Assembly: GCA_023457035.1 (NCBI GenBank)
Contig: JAEWNN010000088.1
Span: forward strand, 1-13,378
DNA: 13,378 nucleotides
Reading direction: 5' to 3'
Source: Verrucomicrobiota bacterium
Lineage (GTDB): Bacteria > Verrucomicrobiota > Verrucomicrobiia > Opitutales > Opitutaceae
The position numbers and the translations under genes were made by a program. This document shows, one piece after another, positions 1 to 8,484 of the stretch (within the stretch, counting starts at the first letter, position 1; each line of letters begins with the position of its first letter). The notes beneath the pieces were generated by a model, which was given only the letters and a program-made list of their open reading frames with translations, searched no databases and had not been told where the DNA came from.

Positions 1-251
1 AGAACCCGTTCGCCTCGATCGATCAGGGCGGTGTCGGCCTGCTCATGCAGCTCGCCATCGAGAAGGGCCGCAAGACGCGGCCCGATATCAAGCTGGGCAT
101 CTGCGGCGAACACGGCGGCGATCCGGACAGCGTGAAGTTCTGCCACCGCCTCGGCCTCACCTACGTCTCCTGCTCGCCCTTCCGCGTCCCGGTCGCGCGG
201 CTCGCCGCCGCCCAGGCCGCCGTCGCCGAACTCAAGGCCGCCAAGCAATGA
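1..251 (+). CDS. ppdK: Pyruvate,phosphate dikinase, C-terminal fragment (5' end outside window)
   Basis: This is the last 82 codons of a gene that starts before the window; the reading frame begins at base 3 and ends at TGA 249-251. PPDK interconverts pyruvate, ATP and phosphate with PEP, AMP and diphosphate in the cytoplasm. The visible part is the C-terminal PEP/pyruvate-binding barrel. It shows GICGEHGGDP, which carries the conserved catalytic cysteine of the family, then SVKFCHRLGL and YVSCSPFRVPVARLAAAQA, the hallmark end of PPDK. The related PEP synthase and PtsI proteins share the fold but not this exact ending. purE begins 31 bp downstream on the same strand with no terminator between, so co-transcription is plausible. 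The identification is firm even though only the tail is present. Confidence 0.93.
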   Translation, partial: NPFASIDQGGVGLLMQLAIEKGRKTRPDIKLGICGEHGGDPDSVKFCHRLGLTYVSCSPFRVPVARLAAAQAAVAELKAAKQ

Positions 252-282
252 TGCGCCCGCTTCCTGTACCCATCTACTCCGC

Positions 283-807
283 ATGAACAAAGAAACCTCC
301 GCCTCCTTCACTCCCACCGCCACTGGCCGGCCGCTCGTCGGCATCGTCGTGGGCAGCACCTCCGACTGGCCCGTCATGGAGGCCGCCGCCCGCCTGCTCG
401 ACGAGTTCGGCATCGCCACCGAACGCCGCGTCCTGAGCGCGCACCGCACGCCCGACGCGGCCCTCGACTGGGGCCGCGGCGCTGGCGGCCGCGGGCTCAA
501 AGTCATCATCGCCGCAGCAGGTGGGGCAGCCCACCTCGCGGGCGTGATGGCCGCCGTCACCCCGCTGCCGGTTCTCGGCGTGCCGATGGAATCGGCGTCG
601 CTCAAGGGACTCGATTCGCTCCTCTCGATGGTGCAGATGCCGGGCGGCATCCCGGTGGCGACGTTCGCCATCGGCAAACCCGGCGCCGTGAACGCCGCGC
701 TCTTCGCGATCGCGATCCTCGCGCAGGGCGACGAGCGCGTCCGCCAGTCGCTCGAGGCCTACCGGGCCTCGCAGACCAGAAAGGTGCTTGCAGCCCAGCT
801 GCCCTGA
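283..807 (+). CDS. purE: N5-carboxyaminoimidazole ribonucleotide mutase, class I
   Basis: PurE moves the carboxyl group of N5-CAIR to C4 to give CAIR in de novo purine synthesis. The protein has 174 aa, typical for class I. Visible motifs are GSTSDW (residues 24-29, Ser25 and Asp28 matching the substrate-contacting Ser and Asp of E. coli PurE), SAHRTP (52-57, with the catalytic His54), AAAGGAAHLAG, GVPMES, SLLSMVQMPGG and AIGKPGAVNAAL. The Trp after SD favours class I, the PurK-dependent mutase, over the CO2-using class II carboxylase. The common HLPGM is HLAGV here, a mild change. The start at 283 leaves a short Ser/Thr-rich lead before the beta strand; no Shine-Dalgarno is seen. purK is not in the window. 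A carbonic anhydrase gene follows after 82 bp. Confidence 0.95.
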   Translation: MNKETSASFTPTATGRPLVGIVVGSTSDWPVMEAAARLLDEFGIATERRVLSAHRTPDAALDWGRGAGGRGLKVIIAAAGGAAHLAGVMAAVTPLPVLGVPMESASLKGLDSLLSMVQMPGGIPVATFAIGKPGAVNAALFAIAILAQGDERVRQSLEAYRASQTRKVLAAQLP

Positions 808-889
808 ACTCCATCCGGGCCCGATCCGGCGTCGCGCCCCACCCGCTTGCGCCGGCTCGAAATCTGGCGCCAACCTCCTCGCTTCCGCC

Positions 890-1498
890 ATGTCCGACAT
901 TCAACGACTGCTCGCCAACAACCGTGCTTGGTCCGCCGACATCCGCCGGCGCGATCCGGAGTTTTTCCCGAAGCTGGCGCGCCAACAGCGGCCGTCCTTC
1001 CTCTGGATCGGTTGCGCCGACAGCCGCGTGCCCGCCAACGAGATCGTGGGCCTGCTGCCCGGCGAGATGTTCGTGCACCGCAACATCGCCAACGTCGTCG
1101 CGCACTCCGACCTCAACTGCCTCTCGGTCCTCCAGTACGCGATCGATGTCCTGCAGATCCGCCACATCATCGTCTGCGGCCACTATGGCTGCAGCGGCGT
1201 GCGCGCAGTCGTGGAAGGCCGGCGCGTGGGCTTGGCCGACAACTGGCTGCGGCACGTCGAGGACGTGCGGGCAAAGCACGAGGCGGCAGTCTCCGGCGCG
1301 CCCACGCTCGACGCGAAGGTCGACCGGCTTTGCGAGTGCAACGTGGTCGCGCAGGTCGCCAACGTTGCGCAGACCACGGTCGCGCGCGACGCCTGGGCGC
1401 GCGGCCAGCCGCTTGCCGTGCACGGCTGGATCTACGGCTTGGGCGACGGTCTGGTGCGCGACCTGGGGGTTACGGTCGACCACGCGGCAGGGACGTGA
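890..1498 (+). CDS. can: Beta-class carbonic anhydrase
   Basis: The enzyme reversibly hydrates CO2 to bicarbonate in the cytoplasm. The start at 890 gives 202 aa, the usual beta-CA size, and places the key residues at the same numbers as in E. coli Can: Cys42, Asp44 and Arg46 in CADSRVPANEI, and His98 and Cys101 in HIIVCGHYGCSG. Cys42, His98 and Cys101 bind zinc; Asp44 and Arg46 form the catalytic dyad. HRNIANVV (63-70) is also typical. An in-frame start at 788 would overlap the end of purE and add a non-conserved lead, so it was rejected. The gene lies 82 bp after purE and 16 bp before a strong terminator palindrome, so it is probably the last gene of a ppdK-purE-can group. It could supply bicarbonate for carboxylations such as PurK's. 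Confidence 0.94.
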   Translation: MSDIQRLLANNRAWSADIRRRDPEFFPKLARQQRPSFLWIGCADSRVPANEIVGLLPGEMFVHRNIANVVAHSDLNCLSVLQYAIDVLQIRHIIVCGHYGCSGVRAVVEGRRVGLADNWLRHVEDVRAKHEAAVSGAPTLDAKVDRLCECNVVAQVANVAQTTVARDAWARGQPLAVHGWIYGLGDGLVRDLGVTVDHAAGT

Positions 1499-1513
1499 TC
1501 CGCCCCTCCGTGC

Positions 1514-1565
1514 GCCGACCGCACAAAAACGTGTTCCGATCGGAACACGTTTTTGTGCGGTCGGC
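1514..1565. terminator. Perfect 52-bp palindrome containing a bidirectional intrinsic terminator
   Basis: Bases 1514-1539 are the exact reverse complement of 1540-1565. The inner hairpin CGTGTTCC-GATC-GGAACACG (1530-1549) is followed by TTTTT (1550-1554) and, by symmetry, preceded by AAAAA (1525-1529). It therefore looks like an intrinsic terminator in both directions. The outer 11 bp (GCCGACCGCAC and its complement) extend the pairing well beyond what termination needs. It lies 16 bp after the carbonic anhydrase stop codon. The following gene-free bases up to 1737 show only a weak 5-bp hairpin and no clear promoter. Confidence 0.85.
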
Positions 1566-1737
1566 CCGGTCGCCGGGGCGTTGGCCAAAACCTGCCGCCG
1601 CAAAACGGCGTGAATCCGCGGCGCGGTTGCCGCGTCGGGCACCCGCCCGCGCCGGGGCGCCGACTGGGGTTCCTTTCCCCTCGCTGCGCCCCAGCCTTGA
1701 CGCCGCCTGCCCCGCTCCGGTTTGTTGGACGGCTTCG

Positions 1738-3621
<1,884 letters not shown>

Positions 3622-3660
3622 GCGCGGGGCTTTGCTCCGGGGCGGGAGGGTTTCCGACCC

Positions 3661-3697
3661 CGGCGTCAGACGCCGCGCATTCACGCCGTTGGCGTGA
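3661..3697. terminator. Two short stem-loops between convergent genes
   Basis: In the 97-bp gap between the ABC-F stop and the minus-strand TPR gene there are two hairpins. One is CGGCGT-CAG-ACGCCG (3661-3675) and the other TCACGCC-GTT-GGCGTGA (3681-3697). Neither is followed by a T run on either strand. They could be weak or Rho-assisted terminators or simply 3' stabilising structures. Confidence 0.4.
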
Positions 3698-3718
3698 CGG
3701 CCTGAAGAGGTGCTCGGC

Positions 3719-5656
3719 TCACTCCCCGGCGCTGCGCAACTGCGCCAGCCCGGCTTGGGCCTCGGCGTGGGCGGGATCGAGCGCGAGGGCCTTCTCGTAT
3801 TCGGCGATCGCGGCCGTGCGGCGGCGCGGGTCGCGCGCGAGCGCGGCGGCCAGGGCCGCGTGCGTTTCGGCGGTTTCGGGCAGGGTGAACAGCGCCACCC
3901 GCAGCTGCGCGATGGCTTCGTCGAGCCGGCCCGGCAGCGTGGCGAGCGTGCGGCCGAGTTCGAGCAGTGCCTCGCCGTTCTCCGGATCGGAGCGCAGCAC
4001 CGCGCGGAACTGCGCGACCGCCTCCTCCTCCCGGCCCGGTTGCTGCCGCAGCGCGCGGCCGAGGTTGAGGCGCGGCGCGGGTTCGTCGCCCTTGATCCGG
4101 ATCGCCTTCTCGAAGGCGGCGAGCGCCTCCGCGGTGCGGCCGGGCTCGCGCAGCAGCGCCACGCCGCGCCGGTTGTGGCGCTCGGCGATGGCGGCGATGA
4201 TCGCGGCCATCCGCTGGAACTCCTCGCGGGCTTCCTGCGCGGTCGCCGGCGACGTCCGGTAGGCGAGGTGCAGGTTGTAGTGCGCCATCCAGTTGTTCTC
4301 CGTCACAGCGACGGTGTGCTGGAAGAGAGCGATGCTGTTCCGCCAGTGCCGCAGTTGCAGCGAGGTCGCTACCACGCACGCGGCGATGCCGGCACCGGCG
4401 GCCACCGCGAGCATGAGCCGGCGGCACGGGAGCCCGGCCGAGAGATCGGCCGCGAGCCAGACGAGCACGAGCGTCACGCCGACCGAGGGCAGGTAGGAGT
4501 AGCGGTCGGCCATCGTCTGCCCGCCGACCTGCACGAAGCCGATCACGGGCACCAGTGTGCCCAGAAACCACAGCCAGCCCGCGAGCGCCCACGGCCGGCC
4601 GCGGCGCAGGGCGAGCGCGGCGGCGCCGGTGAGCGAGAGCAGCAGCGCACCGCAGAGCAGCGTGGCGCCGAGCGGCGGCTGTTCGCCGAAGTTCGGGTAG
4701 AGCACGGCGAGGTCGGCCGGCCAGAGCAGTTTCCCGAGATACTGGGCGTAGGCGAGCAGCGCGTTGGCGATGCGCGCGGCGGGCGTGAAATCCTCCAGCG
4801 CCTTCACCGCGCCGCCAGCGGCCTGCGCCTTGGCGGTGAGCACGCACGAGACCGCGGCGAGGGCGAAGAACGGCAGCTTCTCGGCGAGCAGCCGCGGCCA
4901 GGCGCGCGGCGCGGCGAGCGGGGCGCGCGCCAGCGGCCAGAGGTCGAGCAACAGCAGCACGCACGGCAGTGTGACCAGCATGGGCTTGGCGGTGAGCCCA
5001 AGCGCGAAGAGGAACAGCGCCGCGGCGTAGAGCCAGCCGGCGCGCGGACGCCCCGCGGCGCGGCGTTGTGCGTAGGCCGTGTAGGCCCAGAGCGTGAACA
5101 GGCCGAGGAGCACGCTCAGCACGTCCTTGCGCTCGGCGATCCAAGCGACGGATTCGACGCGCAGCGGGTGCAGGCCGAACAGCGCCGCCACGACCAGGCT
5201 GCGCCACCGGAAACCGGTCGCGCGCCGCAACCACACAAAAAGCACGAGCGTGGCGGCGGCGTGGAGCAGGATGTTCGTGAGATGGTGGCCCCACGGCGCG
5301 AGCCCGAAGAGCGTGCAGTCGAGCTGGTGCGACATCCAGGTGAGCGGGTGCCAGTTGGAGTGTTCGAAGCTCGTCCATGCCCAGCGGATGTTCTCCGCGG
5401 TGAGCCCGCTGGCCACGTGCGGGTTTCCGACCACGTAGGCGGGGTCGTCGTAGGTGATGAAGTCGTGCCGCAGCGCCGGCAGGAACACGGCGAGAACGAC
5501 GAGGAAGAGCAATGCACCCAGCCAGCAGGACCATCCGGGATCGGCCGCGGCCGTCGCCGGGCCGCCCGCGTTGCTACCGGCGCTGTTTGCCGGGGCAGCG
5601 GGCGGATGGACATGCGGTGTCTGCGGGGACAGTCGGTTGGGGCGGCGGTTGGCCAT
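3719..5656 (-). CDS. Polytopic GT-C/TMTC-like membrane protein with C-terminal TPRs
   Basis: The 645-aa protein has a Pro/Ala-rich N-terminus (1-40) and about ten hydrophobic segments between residue 43 and 435. Four TPR-like units follow at 506-645. The segment after the first membrane helix contains FITYDDPAYVVGNPHV, whose DD pair (70-71) sits where GT-C glycosyltransferases carry their acidic motif. NWHPLTWMSH, HPLRVESVAWIAERKD and ADRYSYLPS (383-391) are familiar from bacterial TPR proteins related to eukaryotic TMTC O-mannosyltransferases. The role is inferred as a possible lipid-linked sugar transferase or envelope protein; no activity can be read from sequence. The TPRs repeat every 35 residues instead of 34. 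The gene lies 115 bp downstream of yggS on the same strand with no terminator seen between, so they may be co-transcribed. GGGG close to the start is the nearest thing to a ribosome-binding site. Confidence 0.82.
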   Translation of the reverse strand: MANRRPNRLSPQTPHVHPPAAPANSAGSNAGGPATAAADPGWSCWLGALLFLVVLAVFLPALRHDFITYDDPAYVVGNPHVASGLTAENIRWAWTSFEHSNWHPLTWMSHQLDCTLFGLAPWGHHLTNILLHAAATLVLFVWLRRATGFRWRSLVVAALFGLHPLRVESVAWIAERKDVLSVLLGLFTLWAYTAYAQRRAAGRPRAGWLYAAALFLFALGLTAKPMLVTLPCVLLLLDLWPLARAPLAAPRAWPRLLAEKLPFFALAAVSCVLTAKAQAAGGAVKALEDFTPAARIANALLAYAQYLGKLLWPADLAVLYPNFGEQPPLGATLLCGALLLSLTGAAALALRRGRPWALAGWLWFLGTLVPVIGFVQVGGQTMADRYSYLPSVGVTLVLVWLAADLSAGLPCRRLMLAVAAGAGIAACVVATSLQLRHWRNSIALFQHTVAVTENNWMAHYNLHLAYRTSPATAQEAREEFQRMAAIIAAIAERHNRRGVALLREPGRTAEALAAFEKAIRIKGDEPAPRLNLGRALRQQPGREEEAVAQFRAVLRSDPENGEALLELGRTLATLPGRLDEAIAQLRVALFTLPETAETHAALAAALARDPRRRTAAIAEYEKALALDPAHAEAQAGLAQLRSAGE

Positions 5657-5771
5657 CGCCCCGATGGGAACGCAACCGCGCGGGGCGCCGCGACACCATT
5701 TTGTTCGGATGCCGGGGCGCCGCTTCGATGCCGCCGGGCGCCGCGCGCGGGGCCGGCGGCGGGATTTGCAG

Positions 5772-6494
5772 TCAGCCGGAGGCAGTGGCCGGCGTGCGCT
5801 CGCCGAAGAGCGCGGTGCCGACGCGAATCATCGTGCTGCCCTCGGCGATGGCGGCGGCGAGGTCGCCGGTCATGCCCATCGAGAGCTCGGGCAGGGCCAC
5901 ACCGAAGCGCGCGACGAGCTGGTCGCGGATGGTGCGGAGGTTGGCGAAGGTGCGGCGCGCCACCTCGGGGTCGTCGGAGAGCGGGGCGATGGTCATGAGG
6001 CCTTCGACGCGGAGGGCACGCTTGCCGAGAGCGTGTTCGAGCAGGGCGGACGCGTCGATGGGCTCGGCGCCGAACTTCGCGGGGTCGTTGCCGGCGTTGA
6101 TCTGGAGCAGGACCGGCAGCACGCGCTCGGCGGCGGCGGCCTCGCGGTCGAGCACGTCGAGGAGCTTGGCGCTCTCGACGCTCTGGACGCGGTCGAAATG
6201 GCGGGCGGCCAGCTTGGCCTTGTTGGACTGGAGGTGACCGATCAGCTCCCAGCGCACGCGCACTCCCTGCGCGGCGCAATCGGCTTGTTTTGCGACGGCT
6301 TCCTGCACGCGGTTTTCGCCCACGGCTTCGAAGCCGGCGGCGGCGGCGAGCGCCACGGCCTCGGCCGGATGGTTTTTCGTGACCGGCAGCAGGCGCACGG
6401 TCGCCGGATCGCGCCCGGCGGCGGTGCAGGCGGCGGCGATCTGGGCGCGAACCGCGGCGAGGGCGGCGGGGAAGGTGTCGGCGAGGTTGGACAT
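5772..6494 (-). CDS. yggS: YggS/PLPBP family pyridoxal phosphate homeostasis protein
   Basis: This cytoplasmic 240-aa protein with an alanine-racemase-like barrel binds PLP but is not known to catalyse a reaction; family members buffer PLP and affect amino-acid and keto-acid balance. Lys40 in LLPVTKNHP is the expected PLP-linked lysine. GENRVQEA (from residue 59), WELIGHLQSNKAKL, LSMGMTGDLAAAIAEGS (204-220) and MIRVGTALFG are all family hallmarks. Small departures from the consensus are VTKNHP for VSKTKP, GENRVQE for GENYVQE, and WELIGHLQ for WHFIGHLQ. Length is normal. Its start lies 69 bp from the divergent LysR-type gene, and the spacer holds a palindrome that could regulate both. The membrane TPR gene follows downstream. 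Confidence 0.95.
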   Translation of the reverse strand: MSNLADTFPAALAAVRAQIAAACTAAGRDPATVRLLPVTKNHPAEAVALAAAAGFEAVGENRVQEAVAKQADCAAQGVRVRWELIGHLQSNKAKLAARHFDRVQSVESAKLLDVLDREAAAAERVLPVLLQINAGNDPAKFGAEPIDASALLEHALGKRALRVEGLMTIAPLSDDPEVARRTFANLRTIRDQLVARFGVALPELSMGMTGDLAAAIAEGSTMIRVGTALFGERTPATASG

Positions 6495-6514
6495 AACGGA
6501 GCCTACTCGGGGAT

Positions 6515-6531
6515 TGCCTATTTATTAGGCA
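6515..6531. promoter_or_regulatory. Palindrome between yggS and the LysR-type gene, candidate operator
   Basis: The sequence TGCCTATTTATTAGGCA has 6-bp perfect arms around a 5-bp AT core, in an AT-rich patch of an otherwise GC-rich window. LysR-type regulators often bind interrupted palindromes in the spacer shared with a divergent gene and repress their own transcription. A minus-strand promoter can be drawn as TTATGA (6549-6544), 16 bp, TAATAA (6527-6522), which would overlap the palindrome, but the match to consensus is weak. Confidence 0.45.
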
Positions 6532-6563
6532 CTATTATCGGGATCATAACGCTTTGGCCCCCC

Positions 6564-7460
6564 ATGCAAATTGAGAACTTCAAGATTTTCGCGGACTTGG
6601 TGGAGACGAAAAGTTTCTCCAAGGCAGCCAAACTCAACGGCATCACGCAGTCGGCGGTGAGCCAGCAGGCGCGTTCGATGGAGCGCCAGTTCAAGGCGCT
6701 GCTCATCGACCGCAGCCAGAAACAGTTCCAGCTCACCCGCGAGGGCCAGCGGGTCTACGAAACCTCGAAGGACATCCTCAACCACTTCGAGAAACTCCAG
6801 AGCGAGTTGCTGGAGATGAAGAAGATCATCAGCGGCACGATCCGCATCTCGACGATCTACTCGATCGGTCTCCACGAGCTGCCGCCGTACATCAAGGCGT
6901 TCCTCCAGACCTATCCGGCGGTGAACTGCCGGGTGGAGTACCGCCGCTCGAATCTCGTTTACGAGGACATCCTGCACAACGCCGTCGACTTCGGGCTGGT
7001 GGCGTTCCCGCAGAAGGTCCGGCAGATCGAGGCCGTTCCGTTCCGCGAGGACCAGCTTGTGCTCATCACGCACCCGCAGCACCCGCTGGCCAAGCTCGGG
7101 CAGATCGAGATGAAACAGCTCATGGGGCACAAGTTCATCGGCTTCGACCCCGACATCCCCACGCGCAAGGCCGTCGACCTGATCCTGCGCGACCACAAGC
7201 TCGAGATCGAGACGGTGATGGAGTTCGACAACATCGAGACCGTGAAACGCGCCGTGGAGATCGACGCGGGCGTGGCGATCGTGCCGCAGGCGACCGTCCT
7301 GCAGGAGGTCGCCCAGGGCTCGCTCAAGACGGTCACGTTCAAGGGCAAGACTTACAGCCGCCCGCTGGCGATCCTGTACCGCAAGGGGCGCGTGCTTACG
7401 CCGGCGATGCGCCGGTTCATCGACGCGCTCACCTCGCCGACACCGGACTCCGCTGGTTGA
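6564..7460 (+). CDS. LysR-type transcriptional regulator
   Basis: The 298-aa protein has the standard LysR length. The N-terminal winged helix-turn-helix spans about residues 1-65, with SFSKAAKLNGITQSAVSQQARSME-like spacing (18-40) and QLTREGQ. A linker helix follows to about 90, then the co-inducer-binding domain from GTIRIST onward. Target and inducer cannot be told from sequence. The start at 6564 begins MQIENF, the normal LysR beginning; the frame is open far upstream, but that part runs antisense through yggS and was rejected. No Shine-Dalgarno is seen. The gene diverges from yggS, which makes yggS and itself the first candidate targets. A GC-rich hairpin begins 37 bp after the stop. Confidence 0.94.
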   Translation: MQIENFKIFADLVETKSFSKAAKLNGITQSAVSQQARSMERQFKALLIDRSQKQFQLTREGQRVYETSKDILNHFEKLQSELLEMKKIISGTIRISTIYSIGLHELPPYIKAFLQTYPAVNCRVEYRRSNLVYEDILHNAVDFGLVAFPQKVRQIEAVPFREDQLVLITHPQHPLAKLGQIEMKQLMGHKFIGFDPDIPTRKAVDLILRDHKLEIETVMEFDNIETVKRAVEIDAGVAIVPQATVLQEVAQGSLKTVTFKGKTYSRPLAILYRKGRVLTPAMRRFIDALTSPTPDSAG

Positions 7461-7496
7461 ATGGTGGGGCGCAAATGCGCTGGGGCGAAAGACAAA

Positions 7497-7528
7497 GGGC
7501 CCGGCGTAAACCCCTTAACGCCGGGCCC
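7497..7528. terminator. Strong 11-bp hairpin after the LysR-type gene
   Basis: GGGCCCGGCGT (7497-7507) and ACGCCGGGCCC (7518-7528) form a perfect 11-bp stem with a 10-nt loop. On the plus strand the tail is ATAGTTGTC, a poor U-tract. On the minus strand the tail reads TTTGTCTTTC, somewhat better. It can end the LysR transcript, and may also end a minus-strand RNA coming from the region to the right. Confidence 0.6.
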
Positions 7529-7787
7529 ATAGTTGTCTCGCGGCTCCGCCTCACGGCGGAGTTTCCATGTTACCCCAAAACCCGTTTGCACGGGCACGTC
7601 GGGGTTAGCAGCGGCCGTGCCAGCGGCGGTGGTGCGGGCGTTCTTCTGGAGAGTCCAGCAGTGGTCCGGTCGACCGGGCTCCGCTTGTGGGCGTTTTTGC
7701 GCAACGCGCCCATGGTCCCCGTTGTGTCACCGGCCTGTTTCCGGTGACCCCTGACGGAGGGCGGACATTACAATCGGAAGTCGAGAT

Positions 7788-7828
7788 ATGGGGACATCCG
7801 GCTTGATGAAATGGGGACTAATACCCAT
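7788..7828 (+). promoter_or_regulatory. Two ATGGGGAC boxes and an imperfect palindrome upstream of the PEP-CTERM gene
   Basis: ATGGGGAC occurs at 7788-7795 and again at 7811-7818, 23 bp apart, about two helical turns. The second copy is the left half of ATGGGGACTAATACCCAT (7811-7828), which has ATGGG and CCCAT as inverted arms. The palindrome ends 17 bp before the start codon of the PEP-CTERM gene. It is a candidate regulator-binding site; no known family is assigned. Confidence 0.4.
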
Positions 7829-7845
7829 GAACCAGCAGTCCACCC

Positions 7846-8367
7846 ATGAAAAAGCTCCTCTCGATCCTCGCGCTTTCGGCTCTTTTCGCGGCCAGTTCCG
7901 CTCGTGCCACCCTCATCGATCTGACCGAGTTCGATCAAACCATCGGCACCAACGGGGCGATCACTTTCGACGCTGGGACCGCCTTTTTGAGCGGAACCGC
8001 CACGCTTACGGGAGATGTTGTCAACCTGACCTCCTTCGCATGGAACTTTTCCACGCCCGACTACCTTCCCTTTGACGATTACGCCTGGGTGAGGTTGGCG
8101 GGGACCCCGTACACGCTGTCGAGCGTGGGGTCCTTGGGAAACACCGACGATAATTCGAGCACCACTGGCTGGCAGACCTACTCCTTCGATACCCCTTTCA
8201 CTGGGACAATCCAGTTCGGGGTCGCCAATCGTGTGGACGACGACGTCGCGAGCACTCTGGCGGTCCGCGATGTTGTCAGTACGCCTGTTCCCGAGCCGTC
8301 GACCTATGGACTGCTCGGCGGGTTGGTTCTGCTCGGTCTGGTCCTGCGCCGTTGCCGGAAGGCCTGA
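7846..8367 (+). CDS. Secreted PEP-CTERM sorting-signal protein
   Basis: The 173-aa protein has a signal peptide MKKLLSILALSALFAASSARA with likely cleavage after Ala21. A beta-rich Thr/Ser/Asp-containing body follows (22-146). The C-terminus is a textbook PEP-CTERM signal: VPEPST (148-153), a hydrophobic segment (154-167) and the basic tail RRCRK. Such signals are recognised by exosortase (EpsH/XrtA family), which is thought to release the protein to the surface or the exopolysaccharide layer; no exosortase is in the window. The body has GWQTYSFDTPFTGTIQFGV and a DDD stretch, reminiscent of extracellular beta-sandwich domains, but no named domain is claimed. Third-position base use is less GC-biased than in the neighbours, which may point to separate ancestry. 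The gene stands alone between a structured leader and its own terminator. Confidence 0.9.
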   Translation: MKKLLSILALSALFAASSARATLIDLTEFDQTIGTNGAITFDAGTAFLSGTATLTGDVVNLTSFAWNFSTPDYLPFDDYAWVRLAGTPYTLSSVGSLGNTDDNSSTTGWQTYSFDTPFTGTIQFGVANRVDDDVASTLAVRDVVSTPVPEPSTYGLLGGLVLLGLVLRRCRKA

Positions 8368-8393
8368 GCCGCCATCTCAAGGGTGATCATTCT

Positions 8394-8431
8394 GGGGACC
8401 GCGTTGGCGACAACGCGGTCCTTCTGTTTTT
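8394..8431 (+). terminator. Intrinsic terminator of the PEP-CTERM gene
   Basis: GGACCGCGTTG (8396-8406), loop GCGA and CAACGCGGTCC (8411-8421) make a perfect 11-bp stem, extendable by two G-U pairs. It is followed by TTCTGTTTTT. It lies about 28 bp after the stop codon in the sense direction. Confidence 0.88.
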
Positions 8432-8484
8432 ACGGGAGAGAATCGAACTGCGTGCGCCGTGCCCGTTTGAGGGACGGTGAACAC

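Larger units (their letters stand above)
7461..7845. other. 385-bp gene-free stretch rich in stem-loops; possible structured RNA or long leader
   Basis: No convincing protein is encoded on either strand. Besides the hairpin at 7497-7528, several more stems are visible. They are CTCCGCC/GGCGGAG (7544-7561), CTGGA/TCCAG (7646-7658), a self-complementary CCGGTCGACCGG (7666-7677), TGGGCG/CGCCCA (7688-7712), and GTCACCGG/CCGGTGAC with a 7-nt loop (7726-7748). Signatures of tmRNA, RNase P, SRP RNA and known riboswitches were looked for by eye and not found. Strand is undecided: as plus-strand RNA it would be the leader of the PEP-CTERM gene, and as minus-strand RNA it would end at the 7497-7528 hairpin. 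The last 60 bp hold the ATGGGGAC boxes listed separately. Confidence 0.35.

Noticed and set aside
847..1737. Upstream in-frame extension of the ABC-F protein
   Set aside because: It would overlap the carbonic anhydrase gene in another frame, cross a terminator, and add Arg/Ala-rich sequence with no homology pattern.
3710..5998. Long plus-strand open frame opposite the TPR membrane protein
   Set aside because: Its translation is low-complexity Gly/Arg/Glu-rich with no motifs, while the minus strand encodes a clear membrane protein. It is a shadow of GC-rich coding DNA.
5454..6563. N-terminal extension of the LysR-type protein
   Set aside because: It runs antisense through yggS and the intergenic palindrome; LysR proteins begin at MQIENF.
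7352..7597. Minus-strand open frame with DNYGPG, reminiscent of a tmRNA tag peptide
   Set aside because: No tRNA-like ends or T-loop sequence typical of tmRNA could be found nearby, and the frame continues antisense into the LysR gene.
7457..7754. Short plus-strand open frames (73-96 codons) in the structured region
   Set aside because: They have skewed composition, overlap perfect hairpins and show no start signals; more likely non-coding.
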